DNA of 64,000 nt, from positions 24,208,192 to 24,272,191 of the forward strand of contig CM041298.1 of assembly GCA_023052935.1 (NCBI GenBank), given 5' to 3'. Source of the stretch: Piezodorus guildinii (lineage: Eukaryota > Arthropoda > Insecta > Hemiptera > Pentatomidae). Under the pieces are notes generated by a model. It worked only from the letters and a program-made list of their open reading frames with translations, searched no databases and had not been told where the DNA came from. Numbering within the stretch: the first letter of the stretch is position 1; every line of letters begins with the position of its first letter. This document shows positions 22,094-31,286 of the stretch, piece after piece. A program made the translations under genes and the position numbers.

Positions 22094-22974
22094 TACAGCT
22101 TCCCATGTCCATCCCACTGTATACCTTTTGTTTATTTATTGGTTTATTTTTTACTTATTTATGTATACATTTATTTTATATATGTATCTATTTCATTTGT
22201 TTCTGCACTTAATAAATTCTTAATGGTTTTACAATTCAATTTATTCCTATTTGTAATTATTTTACTATTTTGTATCCACTATATGATCTGTCAATGATTG
22301 TTACTTATTATTATTTTTTGTCATAATATTTTCACTTGGTTAATTTTAATGTCTTAATACATGTACAATAATTATTAAAACGTTGGTTGGGAGGTAGTCA
22401 GTTTTTACTATATATAGTTTATACATTATTATTCTTACTATTGTATTATATTGTTTTTACTTCAACAATCTTGTTAAAACATCTTCTAATACCGTTATGA
22501 TGTTATTAATATTGTAGGTTTAATCTGAACACTTCCTTTTATGTTAATATTACAATTTTACTCATTGTTGTCAGATCCCGTCTAGAAATATGGTACGTAT
22601 TTTCCAGTTTACCCAACCTTTTGTACGTACTTTCCTATCTACCTGCCTATATTCCTTATAACCAAATTGAACCTAGTTTCCACTCACCTACCAGACGGTA
22701 CGTATCTCCACTGTACTCCATTTTGTTAATGGTTTTTATTTCATGTAATTTTTTCTTATATATTTGTACATTATCTTTAGTCATTATCTGGTCTGTATAG
22801 CTCTCATTAGTATACCTTTATCATTGTAATTTAATTAATTGATTTCTTTACACATCTATTTTCTTTTATGTTATAATATTGACATTCTCTAGTGAAATTG
22901 TTAATTTTTTTTTTTTTTTTTTTTAAATAGTATTTGTAATCTTATTTTAAATGTATCCTTTTTGTATCTTTTTA

Positions 22975-23013
22975 GCCCTGATGATGACCCACAATGGGGG
23001 TCGAAACGTTGGC
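22975..23013 (+). ncRNA. Hammerhead-ribozyme-like motif in the PLE 3' terminal region
   Basis: GCC, then CTGATGA (22978-22984), one extra T, stem II GACCC/GGGTC (22986-22990 with 22998-23002), GAAA, ACGT, then T and GGC. GCC/GGC can form stem I. ACGT is self-complementary, allowing a stem III only between two copies (dimeric form). The expected cut would follow 23010. Penelope-like elements are known to carry such minimal hammerheads. The bulged T after the core is atypical. Confidence 0.6.
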
Positions 23014-23022
23014 AAACAATAA

Positions 23023-23082
23023 AATAGTTGAAACTATTCAGTTGTTTCATTTAATGACCGCCACCCGGACTAATTCCTTCAG
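23023..23082 (-). repeat. Right 60-bp terminal inverted repeat of the PLE
   Basis: Perfect reverse complement of 20348-20407, ending at the 14-bp target duplication. Confidence 0.92.
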
Positions 23083-23096
23083 TGTTTAGTAGTTTA
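23083..23096 (+). repeat. Right target-site duplication of the PLE
   Basis: TGTTTAGTAGTTTA, identical to 20298-20311. Confidence 0.9.
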
Positions 23097-23688
23097 GGTA
23101 ACAAGTAAAATTTTAATGCCTACTAAAACAGTCGGCCATTGATTACGATTTGCTGAAATTAAAGACTATTTGTTTTCTGCCACCCTTTTTCCAAAATCAA
23201 AATTAATTTTGAATAATATATACTAAAGTTACTATAGTACTTACATACTATTTAAAAAACAAATATTGTCAGTAGAATGATTTAAAAATTTATACTTCAA
23301 ATACAAACTCATTATTGTGATAATTATGCCATTTATTAGACATATTCATCAAAATGTGATGATGTCTATCATAAATATAAGTCTTGTTTGTTAGCATCCT
23401 CAAATAATTTAAAATTATTGATATCACAATTCCTATCTGAGTTAATTTCTCAATATAACTTTATTATATTATATCGAGATTTTTTTTTTAAATTAAATTC
23501 AAAAAGATTTGTCATGGCCGGTCATCAGTCATAGTTTTTCATAATGTAAAAGGCATCACATTCATATTTCACTAGTTTGAAGCAAGGGCAGGTCGCTAGT
23601 TTAGACATAAATATCTGCAGTCGAATTGTTTTGACAGCCTGCTGTGTTGCCTGAGTACAAAATATGTATTCCAACGTAGTTAAATAAC
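23097..23688. other. No gene recognised
   Basis: AT-rich host or old repeat sequence between the PLE and the short palindromic insertion. Nothing recognised. Confidence 0.5.
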
Positions 23689-23700
23689 AGAAAAGGATTT

Positions 23701-23849
23701 TATTATAGGTGGAATAGTCAGGAATCAGTCATTTTTGAAAAGTTTTTATTTTTGCCAACGTTTCGGCAAAATTAAAAACTTTTCAAAAATGACTGATTCC
23801 TGACTATTCCACCTATAATACTTTCTACAGTCGACTATACACCCTCAAT
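23701..23849. mobile_element. 149-bp palindromic mini-PLE insertion
   Basis: Flanked by 12-bp direct repeats AGAAAAGGATTT (23689-23700 and 23850-23861). It consists of two perfect 48-bp inverted arms (23701-23748 and 23773-23820) around a 24-nt core whose minus strand reads GCCGAAACGTTGGC, the GAAACGTT block of the PLE hammerhead without its CTGATGA half. A further 29 bp follow that can read ILSTVDYTPS, like the LLSDLSTYTPS start of the truncated PLE protein. Confidence 0.75.
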
Positions 23850-23861
23850 AGAAAAGGATTT

Positions 23862-24331
23862 GTTTGAAATTAGGAACAGAAGTGAAGGAGGGTCTTTTCC
23901 GGGCGAAAGCGGTGGGATAATTAAGCCTAAAACTGTAGAGGCTATTGTCGCCAACTCCGGCTTCCACAAAAAACACTATTAGCTCCGACAACTGATTCAG
24001 CCCCTCTGGGACTGAATGGCTTTGTCCGGGGGTGGAGCACCCCATGTCGGCTTTTAATACATTGTCTGGTATTCATCTGCTCGAAGAAGAGTCCGAAGAG
24101 AGGGTGGTCATTGGGTCGAGTGGGGATTCGTAGTCATATGGAGCGAATGAAAGGGTCCCGGTGAAGTGCAATACAATTCATGTATGTTCACATACTGGAT
24201 GACTTATATTGTTAAACCTAAGCTTATGATAATAATAAGAGTCTTTATTTATATTTAAATAAATCGTTAATTACTTTCCATTATGTATAAAACACAAAAC
24301 AATAAATGCATATTTACATGAAATGTATGTG
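23862..24331. other. No gene recognised
   Basis: Includes a GC-richer part (23870-24180). The minus-strand open frame at 23845-24045 has no recognisable domain. Confidence 0.45.
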
Positions 24332-24700
24332 TTGGGTTGTGGCACATGAAATGTCCGTTTTCAAGATAAAGGATTTTTATTAAAAATACGATATGAAAAC
24401 AAGATAATTTTATTCAAAGTATTAACCTTCTTTTTCTACACATTTTTCCCAACGTGACACCAACTATTTTATCCCCGAACTGAAAAACTGAGCTTTGAAG
24501 TGAAACAAAATCTGAAAACGCACTTTTCACCTGATCATCATTTTCAAAAAAATTTCCTTTGACGAAGTTGTCTAAATTCCTGAAAAGGTGGTAATCTGTT
24601 GGAGACAAGTCAGGAGAATATGGTGGGAGCAGAAGAACTTCGTAGCCCAGTTCTTTCAATTTTTGCACAGTATGTTTTGTATCAATGTTAACCAAGTGTC
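24332..24700 (-). mobile_element. Mariner fragment (3' third)
   Basis: The 3' terminal repeat starts TTGGGTTGTGGCACATG at 24332. It is followed by the C-terminal transposase coding region and is cut off near 24700, where it joins HINE-like sequence. Closely related to the copy at 48175-49041. Confidence 0.85.
24423..24695 (-). pseudogene. Mariner transposase C-terminal remnant
   Basis: Reads LKELGYEVLLLPPYSPDLSPTDYHLF... and LDNFVKGNFFENDDQVKSAF, containing the third catalytic Asp region. A small frame disturbance follows QSSVFQFGDKI compared with the 48-kb copy, and everything N-terminal to about residue 250 is missing. Confidence 0.85.
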
Positions 24701-24712
24701 GTGCCTAATTTT

Positions 24713-24925
24713 TTGTAATCTACAAAATTAAAGGTAGTTTAGAGGAAGTAAATTTAAAATATCGACATTTTAGCCATGTCAGACTATTTCGAACAGAATA
24801 AAACCTGCATCGTATTGAAACCCATTAACTTTTACATCCATGTAGCGAGTGTAATCTAAACAGTCTTAGCCGTTTTTTAGAAAATCGTAAATAGGCATAG
24901 TATAAAGCGTTTCATCTGATTATAT
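24713..24925 (-). repeat. HINE-like internal fragment
   Basis: Matches the central segment (TACAAAATTAAAGGTA...GTCAGACTATTT...GTATAAAG) in minus orientation, joined to the broken mariner. Confidence 0.75.
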
Positions 24926-25429
24926 ACAATAAAAAATAATTTTCTATAATGTTCATAAAAATAATGGAAAGCGGATAAAATAAGTATTTTTTTTTTAATT
25001 AAAATTTTGTGTTGTTAAATTATTTAATCTAAAACAAATGTGCCCATTCTTTTTGTCAACTCCTAATTTATTTAAAAGTTCTGAAATTTATATTAACCTC
25101 GGAGATGACTGAAAGTTGTGTTTGCTCTACAAGATTTCAGGATTTCAGGACTTCTGATGATATAATAGACATAGTGTTATAGTTAGGAATGTCCCCAAGG
25201 TTACAAACTAGTTTCTTGATGTTTTTTTACTTTTTCTTTAACCTTGGTAGATTCACTTATTTTCTTTTATATTTTAATTCCTCCCTCTCTTATTTTCCGC
25301 TATTTATACATGCTTATTTATTAATTGACATGCTTAATTAAAAATCAGCTTAAGGCTATAAAAAAAAACAAAAAACAATTATACAATACAATGTTACTAA
25401 TTGCTGTACATTAAAATAAAAACCAAAAA

Positions 25430-25468
25430 TCTGGTGTGCGCAACACTCGACTTTCACTTACCTCATTT
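25430..25468 (-). repeat. Isolated HINE-like terminus
   Basis: Only TCTGGTGTGCGCAACAC...ACTTTCACTTACC of a minus copy remains, placed head-on against the palindrome end of the next copy. Confidence 0.8.
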
Positions 25469-25469
25469 T

Positions 25470-26018
25470 ACTTTCACTTATTATATATAGTAAGGGAAAG
25501 TATTGCGATCCTGAAAATTTTCGATTTCCAGTTTTCAACGGAAATACACGTTTTTAGGGTCCCCTGGGTATAAATAACCAAGTCCCGCAAAAAGGTCTGT
25601 GTGTGTGTGTGGTAACTCCCGGGCGGAAACGGAAAGTCCTATGAAACTGAAATTCCATATTTAAGACAAATATACGCTCGATACGTTACAAAACCTTTTT
25701 CATCAAAATGAGCTTACCAGAAGAGCCACTTAATACCATGCATTTTGCACCTTTTTTAGATTTTCTTGAAAACGGTTCCGACGATTTTGATTGAACTCGC
25801 TATATCGATGTAAAATTTAATGGCCTTTCATATGATTTAGGTTTCATTCTGATTAAAATGCTCTGACATGGCTTAAATGCCGATATTTTAAATTCTTTTC
25901 CCTAAAGTACCTTTAATTTTGAAGATTCTATAAAAATAACCAAATTATCATGTTAAAATTGATAAAGAACAGCTAATTGTGTGAATTTAAAAAACAAATA
26001 AAGGAGAAAGCTGAAAAC

Positions 26019-26057
<39 letters not shown>

Positions 26058-26567
26058 TCATTGAGCAATATTACAATCTGTCCAATTCAGGACATTTTTA
26101 ATAGTGATAACGTACAACATTCATACTACATTCACACGATATATACAAAACTATAAATTTATATAATAATAATAATAAAATATACATATATACAAAATAA
26201 AATCAATAAAAATATATACAATAGTCACTCATACCTATTATATTTTTTAATGCAAATATTTTGATTTTAAACATAGCAACAGTAATATACATGTTACTGT
26301 TGGAAGGCTTGGAATTTTAGAAAAAATATTATCTCATACAGAAGCTTTTAAAAGTATGTAGAGAGTGATAGAAAGCCGATAAAAGTAAATGATTATTTTA
26401 GATAATAATATAATATATTTTTTAATAAAACACATGTTTCTATAGAAATTCCATTAATTAATTCTTTAATGGTTTTACTCATTTCTATCTCTTACTGTAC
26501 TTGGAAATTCTTTAATTGGTTTTAAAAACGTAGGAAAGTGAAAGTCGCGTGTTGCCCGCACCAGATT
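25470..26567 (+). mobile_element. HINE-like element containing a LINE tail
   Basis: Starts ACTTTCACTTATTATATATA and ends CACCAGA at 26567. It is interrupted at 26022-26239 by a poly(T)-led insertion. Confidence 0.88.
26022..26239 (-). mobile_element. 5'-truncated Jockey-like LINE tail
   Basis: About 34 T, then ATTCATTGAGCAATATTACA and CTGTCC. This is the reverse complement of the 3' end of the LINE family at 18434-18924. Only about 180 bp of 3' UTR is left. The direct repeat ATATTTTTT appears on both sides. Confidence 0.78.
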
Positions 26568-26575
26568 TCTTAAAA

Positions 26576-27405
26576 TTAATTTAAGAAGATTTTTGTACAT
26601 TTAAATTTAAAAATAAATTGTTAGGATTATTTAAATTGAATTTCGAAAGAAGCATGTGTTTCATTAAATAATTAATTATATTTTTATCAACAACAATCAA
26701 TTAGATGTATAGTCTTTTCACCACTCTCCATTAATGTTTACAATTCCGTGTATCAGGTATAATTTCTTCTAAAATCTTAAGCTATCCAACGGTACATTAT
26801 ATATTTATATTACTATTCTTGTGTTAAAAAAAAAAAAAAAATTGTTTGCACTTTTCTCCTTTAGTTGTCAATATAATTCGCTCAACTAACACGTTTATCC
26901 GTTACTAGTCAATGTTAATAAGATGATGTGCCTTTTTTTTTTTTTTAAATCTACAAAATTAAAGGTACTTTACAGGGAGTAAATTTAATACATCGGCATT
27001 TAAGTCCTGTCAAACTATTTAAATGGGAATGAAGCCTACATCATATTAAAATCTATTAAATTTTAAATCCATATAGCAAGTTTAATCAAAATCGTTATAG
27101 CTGTTTTAAGAAAATCTCAAAAAGATGCGAAATACATGGTATAAAGTGGCTCATCTCGTTCGCTGATTTCGATAAAAAAAATTGCTGTAACATGTCGGGC
27201 GTACCGTTGTCTTAAATCTGAAATTTCAGTTTCGTACGGCTTTTAGTTTTTGCGCTAGACTTGCCACACACACTCACCTTTTTACTGAAGTTGGGAATTT
27301 GGACTCAAGAGACCATAAAACGCATATTTTTTGTAAAAACTCGAATTTGAAAAATTTCACAATCCTAATGCTTTCCCTTACTATAATTTCATATATAGTT
27401 AGGTG
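26576..27405 (-). mobile_element. HINE-like element, old copy
   Basis: Order and spacing match a minus copy lacking the outermost TCTGGTG end; it ends near the GTTAGG of the palindrome. Strongly diverged. Confidence 0.75.
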
Positions 27406-28144
27406 TACGAAATATCAATTTAATTCATACCATAGTTAAATATAAGTACTTTTGCAATCAATTATCATTGTTTAATGTGAATCAAAGTAATACACGGTGA
27501 AAATGGAAATGCATAGAGTGGGGGTTACACTTTGATTTATTACAAAGATTAATTATTGATAAAAAAAAAAAAATAAAACATAAAATCTGAAAGTGGTTGT
27601 TTTTGGAAGTTAAATTATTTTGTAATCTGAATAAATCGACATTATTTTAATAAAAAACACGTTAGAACAACTAATAATTAAATATCGAATACCTGAAAAA
27701 AGATTAATGATTTACTACTAAATAAAGCATAAACTTTTAGTTTTTATTATAAAATATAAAATTAATTTTAATGATATTAGTTCTGAGTTAGAACTTATTT
27801 TGCCATTACGAAGTAATATTAATGCCCAGAACATCACATCGGAGTCCCAAACTAGGGTTTTGTGTCAGATTTAAGTGAGCGATGAGTGCAGATCAGAGTT
27901 TGATTCTTATTTAGAGCTAATGGTGGATACCCTGAAATTAATTAAAAGTACTCCTACTAATGATAATTTGATTTATCTAAACGAGGTCATTGGTTCTCCT
28001 ATAAAATAAACTGATAATGGTTCTTATAGGTGATTATAATGAAAAAAAAAAAATCAAAATAATAAAATAGTAAACTAAATCAGCTTTTGTAATTACTAGA
28101 TGCATTTCTTTTACATTTTATTAATTGTGTAGGATAAATCTTAT
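27406..28144. other. No gene recognised
   Basis: AT-rich sequence without recognisable coding or repeat identity. Confidence 0.5.
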
Positions 28145-28935
28145 GTTAACATTTTACCCAACACCTTCCTTTCTTCCTTCGCTGATGACACCTGTGTGTT
28201 ATCAGTCAATAACGATTCTATTGCCTCTCAATCTCTTCAATGCCACATCCGAGACCTTGAGGTATGGTGTAAGAATAAGAGAATTAAAATAAATTCCAAC
28301 AAATAACCTTTACCCTTTGTCGTAAACCTATGACATCCTGTTCTACTGTGTTCTTTAACAATACCCCGCCTGTTCCAGTTGATTCGATACCTAGGACTCC
28401 ATCTTGACAAACGTCTAACTTTTAATCCCCCTACAAGACTGAAACGACAAGAAACTGCCCGACGTTTTCGACTACTTCAACACTTACTGGACAAACGCTC
28501 CAACCTTCCACTTAATTACAAAAGACTAGTTATATGACCATCATAAGACCGATATGGACTTACGGCATAGAGCTATTGGGCTCCTCTACTGAACCATCGA
28601 ATTCTTCTCGTATCCAACCCTTACAATCCAAACACACATCAGGCCAGTCACAGTAAAATACGTAACTCTCCTTACTTTGTCAGGAATAAGCTCATCGATA
28701 AAGAACTTAATGTTCCATATGTTACTGAATTAGCCCGAACCAGGTATCAATCATTCCATGAAAAACTCAATTTCCAATCCACTAATTTCTATCCTAGCAT
28801 GATAGAATACTAATATTTCTCCAAGGCCTCTGAAAAGAAGATGGCCTCGAGATCTTCTAGTTTAGAATATTTTTAGAGTGCTGCCAATAGGTAGCGTCTC
28901 TATATGTCTTTTATGTCAGTTTACTATGTACATCA
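28145..28935 (+). pseudogene. Jockey-like LINE ORF2 fragment, decayed (second subfamily)
   Basis: Reads FADDTCVLSVNNDSIASQSL, EVWCKNKRIKI, LTFNPPTRLKRQE and IRPIWTYGIEL across several frames, with frameshifts near 28300, 28380 and 28530. It ends at the subfamily's 3' region (TGCCAATAGGTAGCG). The RT box FADD survives, but no continuous ORF does. Confidence 0.82.
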
Positions 28936-28948
28936 CATTTACTTGTTG

Positions 28949-29743
28949 TATATAGCATTTCCAAGTCAATTGTTACTTTTTCAAAGTCAAATGTAACTTT
29001 TACCAAGTCAAACGTAACTTTTTCTATTTAAAGTGTAGCCCATTCCATTTAAAATGTAACCCTTTCCAAAGGTAATGTAACCCTTTCCAAAAGAAATGTA
29101 ACCATTTCCATTTCAAATCTCACCTTTTCCATTTCAAATGTTACCTTTTCCAAAGCAATTGTAACCCTTTCTTCACTTATAGCTTTGAATATTCCGTTTT
29201 GTTTATTTAAAAATAATTAGTTTAATTAAAATTGACATTTTTAATAATTTTATCATATCCTATCGTTATTTTTTTTTAGGTATTTGATATCAAGTTCTGT
29301 TTTTTACGAGCTAATATTTAAAAAAATTAATTATCATCAATATAGTTTTAAGATAGTTATTGATCATGATTTTTTAGAGGTGAGGGGTAGTTTTTGGAAA
29401 TAATTAATGTGTTTTCGGGTATTGTAATTACGTTTTCCTACGGTGTTTTCAATCGCTACCTCTTAATTAACTAAAATTTACTTTTTATGTTTCGGTTCCT
29501 ATAATTACGTTTTTATAGTTTTATTTATTATCGCTCCTATGCATTGTAACTCGAATTTACTTTTAATGTAATGTAAAATTATTAAAAAATGTCATAATGT
29601 TAAGCAAACTAATTATTTTTCAACAAATAAATAAGTAAAACGTAATTTTAAAGGTTATAAGTGAAGAAAAGGGTTACAATTGCTTTGGAAAAAGTAAAAA
29701 TTTGACTTGGAAAAGGTTACAATTTGCTTGGAAATGCTATATA
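28949..29743. mobile_element. Fold-back/MITE-like element with minisatellite arms
   Basis: Terminal inverted repeats TATATAGCATTTCCAAG (28949-28965) and its complement (29727-29743). The left arm (28961-29180) holds about ten copies of a roughly 20-bp unit (TTTCCAAAGCAATTGTAACC type). The right arm (29656-29743) holds about three copies in inverse orientation. The inner edges, ending CTTCACTTATA and TATAAGTGAAG, are also inverted. The centre (29181-29655) is AT-rich and non-coding. Confidence 0.7.
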
Positions 29744-29941
29744 ATAATACAGCAGTAAATATCAATAAATATGTTTTAAAAAAAATTATTTATTATTATA
29801 TATATATATATATTTTTTTTTTACAAACTATATAAGTTCATCACATAAAGATATATTGTTGGCGCTTATATTTTACAACAATAGGTAAACTCGTAATTTA
29901 TTCATAGTAACTCTTATTAAAATTAAAATAATCTTTAAAAA

Positions 29942-30160
29942 TTAAGTATATTCCTCGGGACAGCTAGTGGAGGAGTGCTGGGCGCAGGCCTGTACGAACT
30001 GATCGTATCCGATCTCGTTAGGAGAAGACGGGTCCTTACTGTAGGCTTTGAGGAGGATGTCCGCCTCTCTGGAAGAAAGGTGTTGGAGTACGTCGATCCT
30101 CTGAAGGACCTTGAAGAACTCGGTAGGGCCAACTCTTCCCGTGCCCTTAGGATCCATCTC
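29942..30160 (-). CDS. EF-hand protein, terminal exon (intact)
   Basis: Acceptor CTGTTTTGCAG, then the exon begins GAGATGGATCC (phase 0) and runs 72 codons to TAA at 29942-29944. It encodes EMDPKGTGRVGPTEFFKVLQ: the loop D-P-K-G-T-G-R-V-G-P-T-E fits an EF-hand calcium loop with E at position 12. A second, degenerate hand follows (AYSKDPSSPNEIGYDQFVQA). Joined to exon 61667-61913, which ends ...SSTDLFK in phase 0, it restores the incoming helix LFKEMD. Codon use and GC content differ sharply from the transposons around it. I cannot name the protein; it resembles invertebrate proteins with repeated EF-hand pairs. An alternative would be a terminal exon of the dihydropyrimidinase gene, whose 31287 donor is also phase 0, but the EF-hand fit argues against that. 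Confidence 0.78.
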   Translation of the reverse strand, partial: EMDPKGTGRVGPTEFFKVLQRIDVLQHLSSREADILLKAYSKDPSSPNEIGYDQFVQACAQHSSTSCPEEYT

Positions 30161-30252
30161 CTGCAAAACAGTAAGCCAGATATTAGAAGTAAAGCTTGTT
30201 TTCGAAATCCTCTGAAACCAAGTCCGGCTCAAGCCAAGATATACCCTAGGCG

Positions 30253-30588
30253 ATGAGAATCTCGAGAGCCCCTGAGATAATTTTTAATACAAATTACAAA
30301 ATACAGATGGGTCAACAAGATTTGTGGATATCATTTAGTCCCACAAAAAATGAAGCACTGATAGTAGATCCCACTATCAGATATGAAACAAATGGCCAGA
30401 AACAAGGCAAAAGGATTCAAGAGGAGAATGAAAACATTTATATGAAATGTATTCCATTCCTGAAGAAATATTTTCTTGAAGAGTTCGGCGAGAGTGAATT
30501 TACACTCGTGGGACTATGGTTTGGAACCATATCAGTGGCCACTAGATCATTTTTGGAGAATTATGGACTCGGAAAAAATCAGTTGTAA
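30253..30588 (+). pseudogene. R2-like LINE ORF, C-terminal fragment
   Basis: Contains TKNEALIVDPTIRYET, ENENIYMKCIPFLKKYF and VGLWFGTISVATRSF, the C-terminal pattern of single-ORF R2-type retrotransposon proteins common in insects (the PD...D/E-x-K nuclease neighbourhood). The upstream RT is absent. The 111-aa frame is open, but it is a fragment lodged in an intron. Confidence 0.55.
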
Positions 30589-31286
30589 AATATAGCGGAG
30601 ACCATAATCTTGGACTCACTGGGAATCCTGCATCACCGCGTATATTGAAGCGGGTCTGGATTTATATATGTCCATAAGCAATTTCGAAATCAGTAAAGTC
30701 TATGTACTTCTATTTGGTGGAATCTCACTATATCTCTTTTCTTTGAAATTGTCTTCAAGATTGATCCGGTATGCTGCGTACTCTTAGCAACTCAGCGAAG
30801 TTAAGCAGCAGAACCAAATTGGAATTTCCTCCTCCTAATAACAATTGATTCCATCGGAAACAAACGAAATATAGATCCAAATACCAACATGCTTAAATAT
30901 ATGTGCTATAAATTTATTTATCTTTCCTAACTCAGGTTATGATTATTTTTCTTTTTTGCAGTGATAAATTAGATTATCTTTCAAATGAGTACATATTGAT
31001 ATAAAGCTTGCTTAAAAAATAATTGTACCTTTAGGAAATGGGTACTTCTGAATTATTTGAAAACCGATTTCGTAAAATGTTTTAGTCATATTTTTTTTTT
31101 TAAATTATAGAGGAAGTTTTGCAAATTCTTTCAGGAAAAGTTTCAGATTTACAATCATAGTCATTTTTGAGGTTATGTGATGACCAGAAAACTGTGCGAA
31201 ATGGTACTTTTTTTTTATAAATATGAGAAAAATAATCCATTTATAGATCTATAAATGACTTGAGTTACATAAAGAAATTAACTCAC
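30589..31286. other. Intronic or downstream sequence, no exon recognised
   Basis: I looked here for the last dihydropyrimidinase exon on the minus strand and found none with a clear acceptor and frame. A potential minus-strand AATAAA lies near 30913. A short stretch at about 30790-30812 resembles the 5S rRNA box A region, but not convincingly. Confidence 0.4.

Larger units (their letters stand above)
20312..23082 (+). mobile_element. Penelope-like element, 5'-truncated with inverted 5' extension
   Basis: 2771 bp bounded by 14-bp target duplications. From left to right: 36 bp of unexplained sequence; a 60-bp inverted terminal repeat (20348-20407); an inverted copy of about 75 bp of its own coding region (20408-20482 mirrors 20595-20671); the coding region for RT and GIY-YIG endonuclease; an 890-bp AT-rich 3' UTR; a hammerhead-like motif; and the second 60-bp inverted repeat (23023-23082). 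The N-terminal part of the normal PLE protein is missing. Confidence 0.9.

Noticed and set aside
28961..29180. CRISPR-like array
   Set aside because: Short unit repeats without unique spacers, in a eukaryotic repeat with inverted counterpart; a minisatellite.
30780..30815. 5S rRNA-like stretch (GCGAAGTTAAGCAGCAG)
   Set aside because: Only about 20 bases match and the rest of 5S rRNA is absent; could be chance or a very old 5S-derived SINE.
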